From assembly GCF_013032855.1 (NCBI RefSeq), contig NZ_WQDA01000001.1:1061501-1125500 (forward strand): 64,000 nt of DNA, read 5' to 3'. Of this stretch, positions 56,135 to 64,000 are shown one piece after another; the first letter of the stretch is position 1; each line of letters begins with the position of its first letter. This stretch comes from Ruegeria arenilitoris. Lineage in GTDB: Bacteria > Pseudomonadota > Alphaproteobacteria > Rhodobacterales > Rhodobacteraceae. The notes below the pieces were generated by a model. That model had not been told where the DNA came from and searched no databases. It saw only the letters and a list, made by a program, of their open reading frames with translations. A program made the translations under genes and the position numbers.

Positions 56135-56211
56135 GCGCGGTGGCATCAGGGAGGAGGAAGATGCCACCGCGCGCTTTCAACATCAGAGCAGGGAGGAGGA
56201 GAGCCCCGATG
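56135..56211 (-). ncRNA. CcsR/cuckoo-type small RNA, unit 2
   Basis: The first stem-loop (56181-56211) has CATC/GATG arms. The second (56135-56172) has a perfect 13-bp stem, GCGCGGTGGCATC with its complement. Motifs are at 56191-56199 and 56149-56157 (42 nt apart). Confidence 0.87.
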
Positions 56212-56246
56212 TATCAGCATCCGGCAGGTTGAGGCCGGTATAGGGT

Positions 56247-56317
56247 GCGGCAGCATCAGGGAGGAGGAGAGACGCTGCCGCTGAAATACAGGTCCTATGG
56301 GAGGAGGAGTGGACCTG
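56247..56317 (-). ncRNA. CcsR/cuckoo-type small RNA, unit 1
   Basis: The first unit after ccaF1. Stem-loop 56289-56317 has CAGGTCC/GGACCTG arms, and stem-loop 56247-56281 has GCGGCAGC/GCTGCCGC. Motifs are at 56299-56307 and 56259-56267 (40 nt apart). It begins about 20 nt after the DUF1127 stop, so it is probably cut from the same transcript. Confidence 0.87.
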
Positions 56318-56337
56318 ATCTCGGTGTTTCGTGGCGC

Positions 56338-56562
56338 TTAGCGCGCAAATTGTTCTTCGGCGGCCTGCATGGCCAGGCGACGGATCATCGAACGGTGCAG
56401 GCCCAGATCGGCCAGCTCGCGGTCCGACAGTTCTGACAGTTCGTTCACCGTCTGGCGGTACACGCGATAGCGTGCGATACGGGTCTTCATGGTTTCGATC
56501 AGAGAGGCGAAACCAAATGTCGATGCGCTTTTGTGTGCGCTGTTGGTGCTTGCGACTGCCAT
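56338..56562 (-). CDS. ccaF1: DUF1127 protein, CcaF1-like
   Basis: 74 residues starting MAVASTNSAHKSASTFGFAS and ending in a DUF1127 helix with ELSELSDRELADLGLHRSMI. In Rhodobacter sphaeroides the small DUF1127 protein CcaF1 (about the same size) precedes and is co-transcribed with the CcsR small RNAs. It binds RNA and affects their maturation. The identical arrangement here supports the name. ATG 56562 was chosen over the frame start at 56649. Confidence 0.85.
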   Translation of the reverse strand: MAVASTNSAHKSASTFGFASLIETMKTRIARYRVYRQTVNELSELSDRELADLGLHRSMIRRLAMQAAEEQFAR

Positions 56563-56621
56563 GTTCGTTACCCAATCATCTGTCGTTGCCGCCGCTATGT
56601 TCCGGCGCTTGCTTGAGACTG

Positions 56622-56649
56622 AAGATAGGCAAATGCTGCGATTGCACAA
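56622..56649 (-). promoter_or_regulatory. Possible promoter of the ccaF1-CcsR transcript
   Basis: On the minus strand, TTGTGC (56644-56649) and TATCTT (56622-56627) are separated by 16 nt, about 60-85 nt before the ccaF1 ATG. Known homologous operons use RpoH-type sigma factors; this match alone cannot tell which sigma factor applies. Confidence 0.35.
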
Positions 56650-56889
56650 TACCGGACAGGATCAATGCTGCTATGCAGCAAGTGCATAGATTGACTGTCG
56701 GAATCCCGACACCCGTAAATATGCCTTTAAAATATGGAAATTTTCGTTAGCGCGAACTGCGGGGCATTGTTCCGGCCTGGCTGCCGCCCATCATTTGATG
56801 AAAATTTGCGCGCGTAAACGCGGAATTTGTGCGGTTCAGGACTGCGCGATTTTTGTGCGTCTGGCCCAACTCCCGATTTGGGCGGGGCT

Positions 56890-56932
56890 ATGGGACTTTG
56901 TGGGACTGGCGGGAATTGGTGGGAAATTCGGG
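56890..56932 (+). repeat. MraZ-box-like GTGGG array, distal cluster
   Basis: Five pentamers occur with about 10-bp periodicity: ATGGG (56890), GTGGG (56900), GCGGG (56909), GTGGG (56919) and TCGGG (56928). MraZ binds direct repeats of GTGGG-like pentamers spaced 5 nt apart before dcw operons. The rest of 56650-57034 shows no gene I can support. Confidence 0.45.
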
Positions 56933-57002
56933 GCGGTCTCTCTTGGGTTCGGCCTGGATCGCAGGGTGATTCGGCGCCATTTGGTCGAATAAGCGAGGGG
57001 TG

Positions 57003-57061
57003 TTGGGTGGAATCGGGGTTGTTGAGCATAAGATGTGGGAAATCGTGGGAAAATTTTTCCC
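57003..57061 (+). promoter_or_regulatory. MraZ-box-like repeats and palindrome, proximal cluster
   Basis: TTGGG-N5-TCGGG (57003-57017) and an exact GTGGG-N5-GTGGG (57035-57049) are followed by the inverted repeat GGGAAAA-T-TTTTCCC (57047-57061). AT-rich sequence with possible -10 hexamers (TATATT around 57078) lies next. This is the likely regulatory region for the dcw leader. Confidence 0.5.
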
Positions 57062-57089
57062 GCGCAAAATATGTCTATATATTGTGCTT

Positions 57090-57431
57090 GGATATTACTA
57101 GTTGTCTACCTGTGGTCATTTTTCGTATTTGCGTATGAATTTCCACTGCTGTAGTTTTCCGAATCTAACCTTCTTGGAAAAAAATCTCATTGATTTCCAT
57201 GAATTCCCATGGCATCCCTTATTCATCCGATGAGGACGAGGCACATGGGGCGCCAAACGACCCCGAACCAAAAATAAACAGGTTTCATACAGGCATCTCG
57301 CTTTCATCACTCAAGAGATCCGGCGCGCGGGCGAGCAGACATCCCCCCAGGTGGCGCGCGCAGCTGGACATCCCGCACAGCGGGTCAATGCGGCGGGTTG
57401 ATCAGTGGCAGCAGATCAACCCGCCGTTTTT
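57090..57431 (+). ncRNA. upsM: UpsM-like leader RNA upstream of mraZ
   Basis: Between the presumed promoter (near 57080) and mraZ there is a stretch of about 340 nt without a credible gene, ending in a strong intrinsic terminator 48 nt before the mraZ start. In Rhodobacter sphaeroides the dcw cluster has an unusually long 5' leader that yields the abundant small RNA UpsM by partial termination. The position and architecture match. The 5' end is a guess; sequence similarity was not tested. Confidence 0.55.
57391..57431 (+). terminator. Strong terminator/attenuator before mraZ
   Basis: CGGCGGGTTGATC (57391-57403) and GATCAACCCGCCG (57414-57426) pair perfectly over 13 bp around a 10-nt loop, followed by TTTTT. 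Transcripts of the whole dcw cluster must read through it unless a promoter lies in the next 48 nt. Confidence 0.9.
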
Positions 57432-57479
57432 CATCCGGGGGAAGACGTAGGTGGGGCGCAAGCGAAAGGGACAGTCGTC

Positions 57480-57983
57480 TTGGCGCGCAGGTTTAGAGGT
57501 GAAAGCCACCACAAGGTGGACGCGAAGGGCAGGGTGTCGATCCCGGCCTCGTTTCGCCGTGTGCTCGAGGCCTCGGACCCCAACTGGCAGCCCGGTGACA
57601 ATCCTGAACTGGTGATTGTTTACGGTGACCACCGCCGCAAATACCTTGAATGCTATACTATGGAGGCGATCGACGAGGTCGACGCCAAGATCGACGCGCT
57701 GCCACGCGGCTCGATGCAGCGCAAGATGTTGCAGCGCCTGTTCCATGGGCAGTCTTTCCCGACCAATGTCGATGAAACGGGTCGCCTGGTGTTGCCGGCC
57801 AAGCTGCGCAACAAGATCGGGCTGGAGGGCGAGGCGTTCTTTATCGCCGCGGGCGACACGTTCCAGATCTGGAAGCCCGAGACATACGAGGCCGAGGAAC
57901 TGGCCGCCACCGAAGACTGGTTGGACGAACTGCCCGAGGATTTCGATCCGATGCAGTTCCTTGACGGCATCGAAGGTGCGTGA
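57480..57983 (+). CDS. mraZ: MraZ, dcw-cluster transcriptional regulator
   Basis: 167 residues with two SpoVT/AbrB-like domains; [20 protein letters not shown] and [20 protein letters not shown] are the paired motifs. The TTG at 57480 is chosen as start: it gives the family N-terminus (LARRFRGES) and lies 8 nt from AAGGGA. The earlier start at 57405 would run into the terminator stem. MraZ binds GTGGG repeats and controls its own cluster; such repeats are present upstream. Confidence 0.93.
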   Translation: MARRFRGESHHKVDAKGRVSIPASFRRVLEASDPNWQPGDNPELVIVYGDHRRKYLECYTMEAIDEVDAKIDALPRGSMQRKMLQRLFHGQSFPTNVDETGRLVLPAKLRNKIGLEGEAFFIAAGDTFQIWKPETYEAEELAATEDWLDELPEDFDPMQFLDGIEGA

Positions 57984-57987
57984 CGGC

Positions 57988-58983
57988 ATGGCCGGCGCGG
58001 ATCACACTTCATCTGACAAACCCCATATTCCCGTTCTGCTGCGCCCGTTGCTGGACGCGGTTCGTCCGGTATCCGGCACCTGGCTGGATGGTACCTTTGG
58101 TGCGGGCGGCTATACCCGGGGTTTGCTTGAGGCTGGCGCCGACAAGGTAATCGGCGTCGATCGCGATCCATTGGCCTTTGAAATGGCGGCGGATTGGGCA
58201 GCCGAATATGGCGACCGGCTGGTGATGCAACCGGGTGTTTTCTCGCGCATGGATGAATATGCCAACGACCTTGATGGCGTGGTGCTGGACCTTGGTGTCT
58301 CGTCCATGCAGCTGGACCAGGCCGAGCGCGGCTTTTCCTTCATGAAAGACGGCCCGCTGGACATGCGCATGAGCCAGGAGGGCGAAAGCGCAGCTGATCT
58401 GGTCAACACCGCGACCGAGGAGCAATTGGCCGACATCCTGTTCCACTACGGTGAGGAACGGGCAAGCCGCCGCATCGCGCGCGCCATCGTCAAGGCCCGC
58501 ACCGAGTCGCCCATCACCACCACCCTGCGTCTGGCCGAGATCGTCGAATCCTGCCTGCCCCGCGCCAAGCCCGGCCAGTCCCATCCGGCCACGCGGTCGT
58601 TCCAGGCGCTGCGCATTGCGGTGAATGCCGAATACGAGGAATTGTTCATGGGCCTGATGGCCGCCGAGCGCGCGTTGAAGCCGGGTGGACAGCTGGCGGT
58701 GGTCACTTTCCACTCGGTCGAGGACCGGATGGTCAAACGCTTTTTCCAGTCGCGCGCTGGCAAGACCGGCCGTGCCAACCGCTATGCGCCCGAAATCCAG
58801 CAGGATCAGCCGCAATTCACATTGAAGACCCGCAAAGCCATCGGCCCCGACCCGCAGGAGTTGCAGGACAACCCGCGCGCGCGCTCTGCCAAGTTGCGGG
58901 TTGCTGTTCGTACCGATGCTCCGGCGGGGGAAATTGATGCCCGCGCCATCGGCATGCCCATGATCGGGGGAAAGGCAAGATGA
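57988..58983 (+). CDS. rsmH: 16S rRNA m4C1402 methyltransferase RsmH (MraW)
   Basis: 331 residues. [15 protein letters not shown] opens the domain, [15 protein letters not shown] is the S-adenosylmethionine loop, and [19 protein letters not shown] is the family signature. It N4-methylates C1402 of 16S rRNA. The ATG at 57988 lies 4 nt after the mraZ stop. The stop overlaps ftsL by ATGA. Confidence 0.96.
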   Translation: MAGADHTSSDKPHIPVLLRPLLDAVRPVSGTWLDGTFGAGGYTRGLLEAGADKVIGVDRDPLAFEMAADWAAEYGDRLVMQPGVFSRMDEYANDLDGVVLDLGVSSMQLDQAERGFSFMKDGPLDMRMSQEGESAADLVNTATEEQLADILFHYGEERASRRIARAIVKARTESPITTTLRLAEIVESCLPRAKPGQSHPATRSFQALRIAVNAEYEELFMGLMAAERALKPGGQLAVVTFHSVEDRMVKRFFQSRAGKTGRANRYAPEIQQDQPQFTLKTRKAIGPDPQELQDNPRARSAKLRVAVRTDAPAGEIDARAIGMPMIGGKAR

Positions 58984-59348
58984 AGAGTATTCTGTTTGTA
59001 TTGACCGCCTTGGGTGTTTTCGGGCTGGCCTTGTGGGCCTATCAGGAAAACTACCGCACCCAACAGGTGCTGAAGGAAACCCAGTCTCTGCAGCACCAGA
59101 TCGGCGCGGCGCAGGCCCGGCTGGCTGTATTGCAGGCCGAATGGGCCTATCTGAACCGTCCGGACCGACTGCGTGAATTGGCCGACCTGAATTTCGAGCG
59201 TCTGGGCCTTCTGCCGCTCCGCGCCGAGCAGTTCGGGCGCGCGGACCAGATCGCCTATGCCGAGGATCCCGACCTGCCCATCGCCGACCCGATCGAACTG
59301 CAGGCGATCACCGACACCCAGGCCCTGGGCGAGGTTCAGATCCCATGA
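58980..59348 (+). CDS. ftsL: Cell division protein FtsL
   Basis: 122 residues. There is a single N-terminal transmembrane helix (about residues 4-22, [18 protein letters not shown]), then a periplasmic coiled coil ([20 protein letters not shown]) and the [12 protein letters not shown] motif. It is a bitopic divisome scaffold acting with FtsB and FtsQ upstream of FtsI. Position between rsmH and ftsI is diagnostic because the sequence itself is poorly conserved. Confidence 0.9.
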   Translation: MKSILFVLTALGVFGLALWAYQENYRTQQVLKETQSLQHQIGAAQARLAVLQAEWAYLNRPDRLRELADLNFERLGLLPLRAEQFGRADQIAYAEDPDLPIADPIELQAITDTQALGEVQIP

Positions 59349-61132
59349 CGCGAACACCGCTCCGCCCGCTTGCCCGCATCCTTGAGGCCCGCGCCCGCGG
59401 GGAAAACCCCAAGGTGATCGAGCGCGAGAACATCCGCCGCCGCCACGAAGAGATGAAGGACCGCGCCCGCGCCCGCGCCGAAGGGCGGTTGCTGGTGCTC
59501 AGCGCGTTTTTCTTTGCGGCATTTGCCGTTGTCGGGTTCCGGATGGGCGCTTTGGCTACTTCGGAGGCGCAAGAACCGCTGGCGAGCGCCCCGGGCGCAT
59601 CGATTGCCATGCAGCGGGCGAATATCGTGGACCGCGAAGGCCGAATCCTTGCGACCAACCTTGATACATATTCCGTTTATGCCCAGCCCCCGCTGATGAT
59701 CGACCCGATCGCGGCCGCGGAAAAGCTGGTGGCGATCTTCCCGGATCTGGACAAAGAGCGGTTGGTCAAGGACTTCACCGGCAAGCGCAAATTCCTGTGG
59801 ATCAAGAAACGCATCTCGCCCGAGCAGAAACAGGCGGTGCACGACATCGGCGATCCGGGCATCCTGTTCGGCCCGCGCGAAATGCGGCTTTATCCCAATG
59901 GCCGGCTGGCCGCGCATATCCTTGGCGGGTCAGGCTTTGGGCGCGAAGGCGTCTCGGCTGCCGAGGTGATCGGTGTGGCCGGGGTGGAAAAACAGTTCGA
60001 TGACTATCTGCGCGACCCGGCCAACGGAACCAAGCCGCTGCAGCTGTCGCTTGACCTGACCGTTCAGGCGGCGGTGGAACAGGTGTTGGACGGCGGCATG
60101 AAGATCATGAACGCAAAGGGCGCCTCGGCGGTTCTAATGAACGCCCATACCGGCGAAGTGATTGCTGCCGCCTCGTTGCCCTCGTTCGACCCGAACGACC
60201 GTCCGCGCCCGCCGACCTCGGGCTTTGACCCCTCGGACAGCCCTCTGTTCAACCGCTATGTGCAGGGCGTGTACGAATTGGGGTCGGTCTTCAAGATCTT
60301 CACTGCCGCGCAAGCGGTCGATCTGGGGCTGGTCAATGCCGACACGATCATCGACACCTCGGGTCCGATGAAGATCGGGCGTTTCCCGATCGGCGAATTT
60401 AACGGCAAGAATTACGGCAAGATCAGCGTGGCCGATGTGATTGTGCACAGCTCGAACCGCGGCACGGGGCGGTTGGCGCTGCAGATCGGCGCCGAGCGCC
60501 AGCAACAGTTCCTGGACGTGCTGGGCATGTTCGACCCCACCCCGTTCGAGATCGTCGAGGCCAAGGGCGGGGTGCCGCTCAAGCCCAAGAAGTGGGGTGA
60601 ATTGAGCACCGTCACCATTTCCTACGGCCACGGCCTGTCGACCAGCCCGATGCATCTGGCGGCGGGCTATGCGGCCATCGCCAATGGCGGGCATTATGTC
60701 AGCCCCACGATCCTGCGCCGCAACGGTCCGCAATACGGGCCGCGCGTGATGTCGGAAAGCGCGGCCAAACAATCGCTGATGATGCTGCGCAAGGTGGTGA
60801 CGGATGGAACCGCCAGCTTTGGTGACGTGCCGGGTTATGCCGTGGCCGGCAAGACCGGCACCGCCGACAAGCCCAAACCGCGCGGCGGGTACTATGATGA
60901 CAAGGTGATCGCCACCTTCGCTTCGGTCTTTCCGGCCTACGATCCGAAATATGTTCTGATCGTTGCGCTGGACGAACCGTCGATCCTGGCCTACGGCGAA
61001 AAGCGCCGCACGGCAGGCTGGACGGCGGTACCCGTGGCGGCCGAGTTGATCGGCCGCATCGCGCCGCTGCTGGGCTTGCGCCCGCGGCTTGAGCCTGAGG
61101 ATCGCGCTGCTATAACGCTGACCTCGAATTAG
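59345..61132 (+). CDS. ftsI: Septal peptidoglycan transpeptidase FtsI (PBP3)
   Basis: 595 residues. A cytoplasmic segment of about 50 residues precedes the transmembrane helix (LLVLSAFFFAAFAVVGFRMG). The PBP dimerisation domain and the transpeptidase domain follow. Catalytic motifs are SVFK (Ser314), SSN (369-371) and KTG (503-505). It cross-links septal peptidoglycan in the periplasm. It overlaps ftsL by ATGA. Confidence 0.96.
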   Translation: MTRTPLRPLARILEARARGENPKVIERENIRRRHEEMKDRARARAEGRLLVLSAFFFAAFAVVGFRMGALATSEAQEPLASAPGASIAMQRANIVDREGRILATNLDTYSVYAQPPLMIDPIAAAEKLVAIFPDLDKERLVKDFTGKRKFLWIKKRISPEQKQAVHDIGDPGILFGPREMRLYPNGRLAAHILGGSGFGREGVSAAEVIGVAGVEKQFDDYLRDPANGTKPLQLSLDLTVQAAVEQVLDGGMKIMNAKGASAVLMNAHTGEVIAAASLPSFDPNDRPRPPTSGFDPSDSPLFNRYVQGVYELGSVFKIFTAAQAVDLGLVNADTIIDTSGPMKIGRFPIGEFNGKNYGKISVADVIVHSSNRGTGRLALQIGAERQQQFLDVLGMFDPTPFEIVEAKGGVPLKPKKWGELSTVTISYGHGLSTSPMHLAAGYAAIANGGHYVSPTILRRNGPQYGPRVMSESAAKQSLMMLRKVVTDGTASFGDVPGYAVAGKTGTADKPKPRGGYYDDKVIATFASVFPAYDPKYVLIVALDEPSILAYGEKRRTAGWTAVPVAAELIGRIAPLLGLRPRLEPEDRAAITLTSN

Positions 61133-61153
61133 GCAGTCCGACAGAGGTGGGTC

Positions 61154-62635
61154 ATGGGCGCAAGGTCAAAGAAACTCAGCCAGCTGGCCCTGACCGCGCG
61201 GGGCGGTGCTGACCCGGAGATTACCGGGCTGGCCGTGGACAGCCGTCAGGTCAAAGACGGCTTTCTGTTCGCGGCGCTGCCGGGGACGCGCGTGCACGGG
61301 GGCGAATTCATCCAATATGCCCTGCGAATGGGGGCTGCGGCCATCCTGACCGATGCCGAAGGAGCGCGGATCGCCGCCGATGAACTGGCCGCCTCGGACG
61401 CCGCCCTCGTGGTGGTGCAGGACCCGCGCCAGTCGCTGGCGTACACCGCCGCATTGTGGTTCGGGGCGCAGCCGCGCACCATGGTGGCGGTCACCGGTAC
61501 CAACGGCAAGACCTCGATTTCAACCTTCGTGCGCCAGATCTGGACCGAGCTGGGCCATATGGCCGTCAATCTCGGCACCACAGGGGTCGAGGGCGCGTGG
61601 ACGGCACCGCTGGCCCACACGACACCCGAACCCATCACCCTGCATCGCTGTCTGGCCGAGGCCGCCGAGGCCGGCGTGACCCACGCCGCGATGGAGGCCT
61701 CGTCACATGGTCTGGAACAGCGCCGGCTGGACGGCGTGCATCTGACGGCGGCGGGGTTTTCGAATTTCACCCAGGATCACCTGGACTATCACGCGACGTT
61801 CGAGGCGTATTTCGCCGCCAAGGCCGGCCTGTTCGACCGGGTTCTGCCGCAGGACGGAACGGCCGTGATCAACATGGATGATCCGAAAGGTGTCGCGATC
61901 CGTGATATCGCGCAAGCACGCGGTCAGACAGTTCTGACCGTGGGCAGCGGGGATGTCGATCTTTGCCTGTTGAATCAACGGTTCGACGCCACCGGGCAGG
62001 ATCTGCGCTTTGCCTGGCGCGGCAAGACCTTCCAGACCCGGCTGAACCTGATCGGCGGGTTCCAGGCGGAAAACGTCCTGCTGGCCTGCGGGCTGGTCAT
62101 TGCCAGCGGAGACGAGCCCGACCATGTCTTCGACACGTTGCCGCATCTGACTACGGTGCGGGGGCGGATGCAGTTGGCCGCGACCCGCGGCAACGGGGCT
62201 GCGGTATTCGTCGACTACGCGCACACGCCCGATGCTGTGGCCACCGCGTTGCAGGCACTGCGTCCGCATGTGATGGGCCGGTTGATCGCCATCGTCGGCG
62301 CGGGCGGCGACCGCGACGCGACCAAGCGCCCGCTGATGGGCCGCGCCGCGGTCGAGAACGCCGATATCGTCTTTGTCACCGACGACAACCCACGCTCGGA
62401 AGACCCCGCAGCCATCCGCGCCGCGGTGATGGCCGGGGCCCCCGACGCAACCGAGGTTGCCGACCGGGCAGAGGCCATCCTGCGCGGCATCGATGCATTG
62501 CAGCCGGGCGATGCGCTGCTGATCGCGGGCAAGGGGCACGAGACCGGGCAAATCGTGGGTGACCAGGTTCTGCCCTTCGATGATGTGGAGCAGGCCAGCA
62601 TCGCCGTGGCCGCACTGGACGGGAGGGTCGCATGA
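61154..62635 (+). CDS. murE: UDP-MurNAc-tripeptide synthetase MurE
   Basis: 493 residues, Mur ligase. The ATP loop is VTGTNGKTS (Lys119), and the DNPR motif at 411-414 specifies meso-diaminopimelate rather than lysine as the added residue. The active-site carbamylated-lysine region is also present. It works in the cytosol on UDP-MurNAc-L-Ala-D-Glu. GGTGGG lies upstream of its ATG. The stop overlaps murF by ATGA. Confidence 0.97.
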   Translation: MGARSKKLSQLALTARGGADPEITGLAVDSRQVKDGFLFAALPGTRVHGGEFIQYALRMGAAAILTDAEGARIAADELAASDAALVVVQDPRQSLAYTAALWFGAQPRTMVAVTGTNGKTSISTFVRQIWTELGHMAVNLGTTGVEGAWTAPLAHTTPEPITLHRCLAEAAEAGVTHAAMEASSHGLEQRRLDGVHLTAAGFSNFTQDHLDYHATFEAYFAAKAGLFDRVLPQDGTAVINMDDPKGVAIRDIAQARGQTVLTVGSGDVDLCLLNQRFDATGQDLRFAWRGKTFQTRLNLIGGFQAENVLLACGLVIASGDEPDHVFDTLPHLTTVRGRMQLAATRGNGAAVFVDYAHTPDAVATALQALRPHVMGRLIAIVGAGGDRDATKRPLMGRAAVENADIVFVTDDNPRSEDPAAIRAAVMAGAPDATEVADRAEAILRGIDALQPGDALLIAGKGHETGQIVGDQVLPFDDVEQASIAVAALDGRVA

Positions 62636-64000
62636 CGCTCTGGACCGCATCCGAGGCCGCCGCCGCGACGGGCGGACGGGCCACGACCGACTGGCAGGCG
62701 GGCGGCGTGTCCATCGATACGCGCACGCTGCAACCGGGCGACCTGTTCGTGGCGTTGAAGGCGGCGCGCGACGGGCATGATTTCGTGGCGCAGGCGCTGG
62801 AAAAAGGGGCCGCCGCCGCGCTGGTCTCGCGGGTGCCCGACGGTGTGGCCCCCGATGCGCCGCTGCTGATCGTCGATGACGTACAGACCGCGCTCGAGGC
62901 GTTGGGCCGCGCCGCCCGTGACCGGTGCAAGGCCCGCGTGGTTGGGGTGACGGGAAGTGTCGGCAAGACCTCGACCAAGGAGATGCTGGCGACCATCCTG
63001 TCGGATCAGGGCCGCACCCATGCCAGCGTCGCCAGCTACAACAACCATTGGGGCGTGCCGCTGACTCTGGCCCGGATGCCGCGCGACACCGAATATGCGG
63101 TGATCGAGATCGGCATGAACCACCCCGGCGAAATTGCACCCCTGGCGCGACAGGCCCGCCCGCATGTGGCGCTGGTCACCACCGTCGCCGCGGTTCACCT
63201 TGAGGCGTTCGAGTCGGTTGCCGGCATCGCTCACGAAAAGGCCGCCATCTTTGATGGGCTGGAGGCCGGCGGCACCGCCATCGTGAACGCCGACCTGGAT
63301 CATACCGTCATCCTGCGCACCTGCGCTGCCCGGCATGGCGCGGTGATCGTGGATTTCGGCCGCACCGCATCGGATTATCGGCTGACCGGCGTGACCCAGT
63401 CGCCCACGGACATCCACGTGACCGCCGAGGCCATGGGCCAGCCATTCGCTTTCGACGTGCAATCTGCGGGGACGCATTTTGCCATGAACGGTCTAGGCGC
63501 GCTGGCTGCCTGCGTCGCGCTGGGTGTCGATCTGGACGCGGCCATCACCGGCCTCGCCAAATGGGCGCCGGTCACGGGGCGGGGCGTGCGCGAGATGCTG
63601 GCCCTGCCGGATGGCGGGCAGATCGAACTGCTGGATGATAGTTACAACGCCAATCCGACCTCGATGGCGGCGGCGCTGGATGTGCTGGCGGCAGCGCAGA
63701 GCGAAAGGCGCATCGCCTTTCTGGGCGACATGAAGGAGCTGGGTCCAAAAGAGCGCGCCATGCACGCAGGGCTGGCCGATGTGCCGGCCATGGCACGGAT
63801 CGACAAGGTGCATTGCATCGGTCCGTTGATGCGGGCGCTGCACGAGGCGTTGCCCGAGGACAAGCGCGGGCTGTGGTTCGAGACCAGCGCCGAAATGGTT
63901 CAAGAGCTTCCGCAGCTGGTTCGGGCGGGCGATGCCATGTTGGCCAAAGGCTCGCTCAGCATGGCGCTGGCACGGATTGTTGACGGTTTGCGGAAAATGG
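62632..64000 (+). CDS. murF: UDP-MurNAc-pentapeptide synthetase MurF (3' end beyond window)
   Basis: 456 codons are visible, with no stop before the window ends; the usual length is about 460-475, so only the last few residues are missing. It starts MTLWTASEAAAATGGRAT. The ATP loop is VTGSVGKTSTKEML, followed by ASYNNHWGVPLTLARMP and LDDSYNANPTSMAAAL, both MurF-specific. It adds D-Ala-D-Ala to the tripeptide in the cytosol. Translation is coupled to murE. Confidence 0.96.
   Translation, partial: MTLWTASEAAAATGGRATTDWQAGGVSIDTRTLQPGDLFVALKAARDGHDFVAQALEKGAAAALVSRVPDGVAPDAPLLIVDDVQTALEALGRAARDRCKARVVGVTGSVGKTSTKEMLATILSDQGRTHASVASYNNHWGVPLTLARMPRDTEYAVIEIGMNHPGEIAPLARQARPHVALVTTVAAVHLEAFESVAGIAHEKAAIFDGLEAGGTAIVNADLDHTVILRTCAARHGAVIVDFGRTASDYRLTGVTQSPTDIHVTAEAMGQPFAFDVQSAGTHFAMNGLGALAACVALGVDLDAAITGLAKWAPVTGRGVREMLALPDGGQIELLDDSYNANPTSMAAALDVLAAAQSERRIAFLGDMKELGPKERAMHAGLADVPAMARIDKVHCIGPLMRALHEALPEDKRGLWFETSAEMVQELPQLVRAGDAMLAKGSLSMALARIVDGLRKM

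Noticed and set aside
55918..56317. Regularly spaced repeats that could be read as a CRISPR array
   Set aside because: The conserved part is only a 9-nt loop flanked by variable, self-complementary arms. There are no constant direct repeats of 23-37 nt and no cas genes.

Overview
The window looks like chromosomal DNA of a marine alphaproteobacterium of the Roseobacter group (Rhodobacteraceae, probably Ruegeria-like). The evidence is high GC with dense coding, a propionyl-CoA carboxylase/methylmalonyl-CoA mutase locus, a betaine-type osmolyte transporter, a branched-chain amino acid transporter with a Tat-exported binding protein, a DUF1127 gene followed by CCUCCUCCC-loop small RNAs, and a long structured leader before mraZ. 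I see no prophage, insertion sequence, CRISPR array or rRNA operon. The assignment rests on gene content and remembered family features; no database search was run.

Layout. 1-4.1 kb: end of propionyl-CoA carboxylase alpha, a DUF4174 protein and methylmalonyl-CoA mutase (propionyl-CoA to succinyl-CoA). 4.2-7.5 kb: small accessory genes (VOC, GNAT, TerB-J protein, phosphodiesterase-like). 7.5-10.8 kb, minus: AI-2E-type permease, hdaA and a Ppx/GppA phosphatase. 10.9-13.2 kb, minus: overlapping FAD oxidoreductase and 2OG-Fe(II) oxygenase genes. 13.4-19.4 kb: proS, two glycosyltransferase-like genes, lolC and lolD. 19.3-21.7 kb: DMT protein, a cytochrome c with an FNR-type box, a zincin-like lipoprotein and a DNA glycosylase. 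22-26.1 kb: betaine/osmolyte ABC transporter with a fused double permease, behind an 18-bp palindrome. 26.2-30 kb: NnrU, DUF2478, a sugar-lactone oxidase and an alanine-racemase-like enzyme. 30-35.2 kb, minus: a complete liv operon.

35.6-45 kb: tRNA-Tyr, rlmB, a zinc-ribbon gene with an apparent ATT start, a YHS protein, a candidate small RNA, and hisBHAFE in blocks separated by two plus-strand periplasmic protein genes. Two identical tRNA-Gly genes follow. 45-51 kb: two exported proteins of unknown function, pyruvate carboxylase and an FMN hydroxy-acid dehydrogenase. 51.2-56.6 kb: uvrD with an alphaproteobacterial LexA box, a possibly truncated OmpA-domain protein, a photolyase-like protein with domains in swapped order, and the ccaF1-CcsR stress-RNA locus. 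56.7-64 kb: GTGGG (MraZ-box-like) repeats, a UpsM-like leader ending in a strong terminator, then the dcw cluster mraZ-rsmH-ftsL-ftsI-murE-murF, with murF cut by the window end.

Working together: the pcc/mcm, pyc and liv genes handle amino-acid and short-chain acid carbon. The osmolyte transporter and lactone oxidase fit marine substrates. uvrD, the photolyase-like gene and CcsR concern DNA damage and photo-oxidative stress. The dcw genes build the septum and peptidoglycan.
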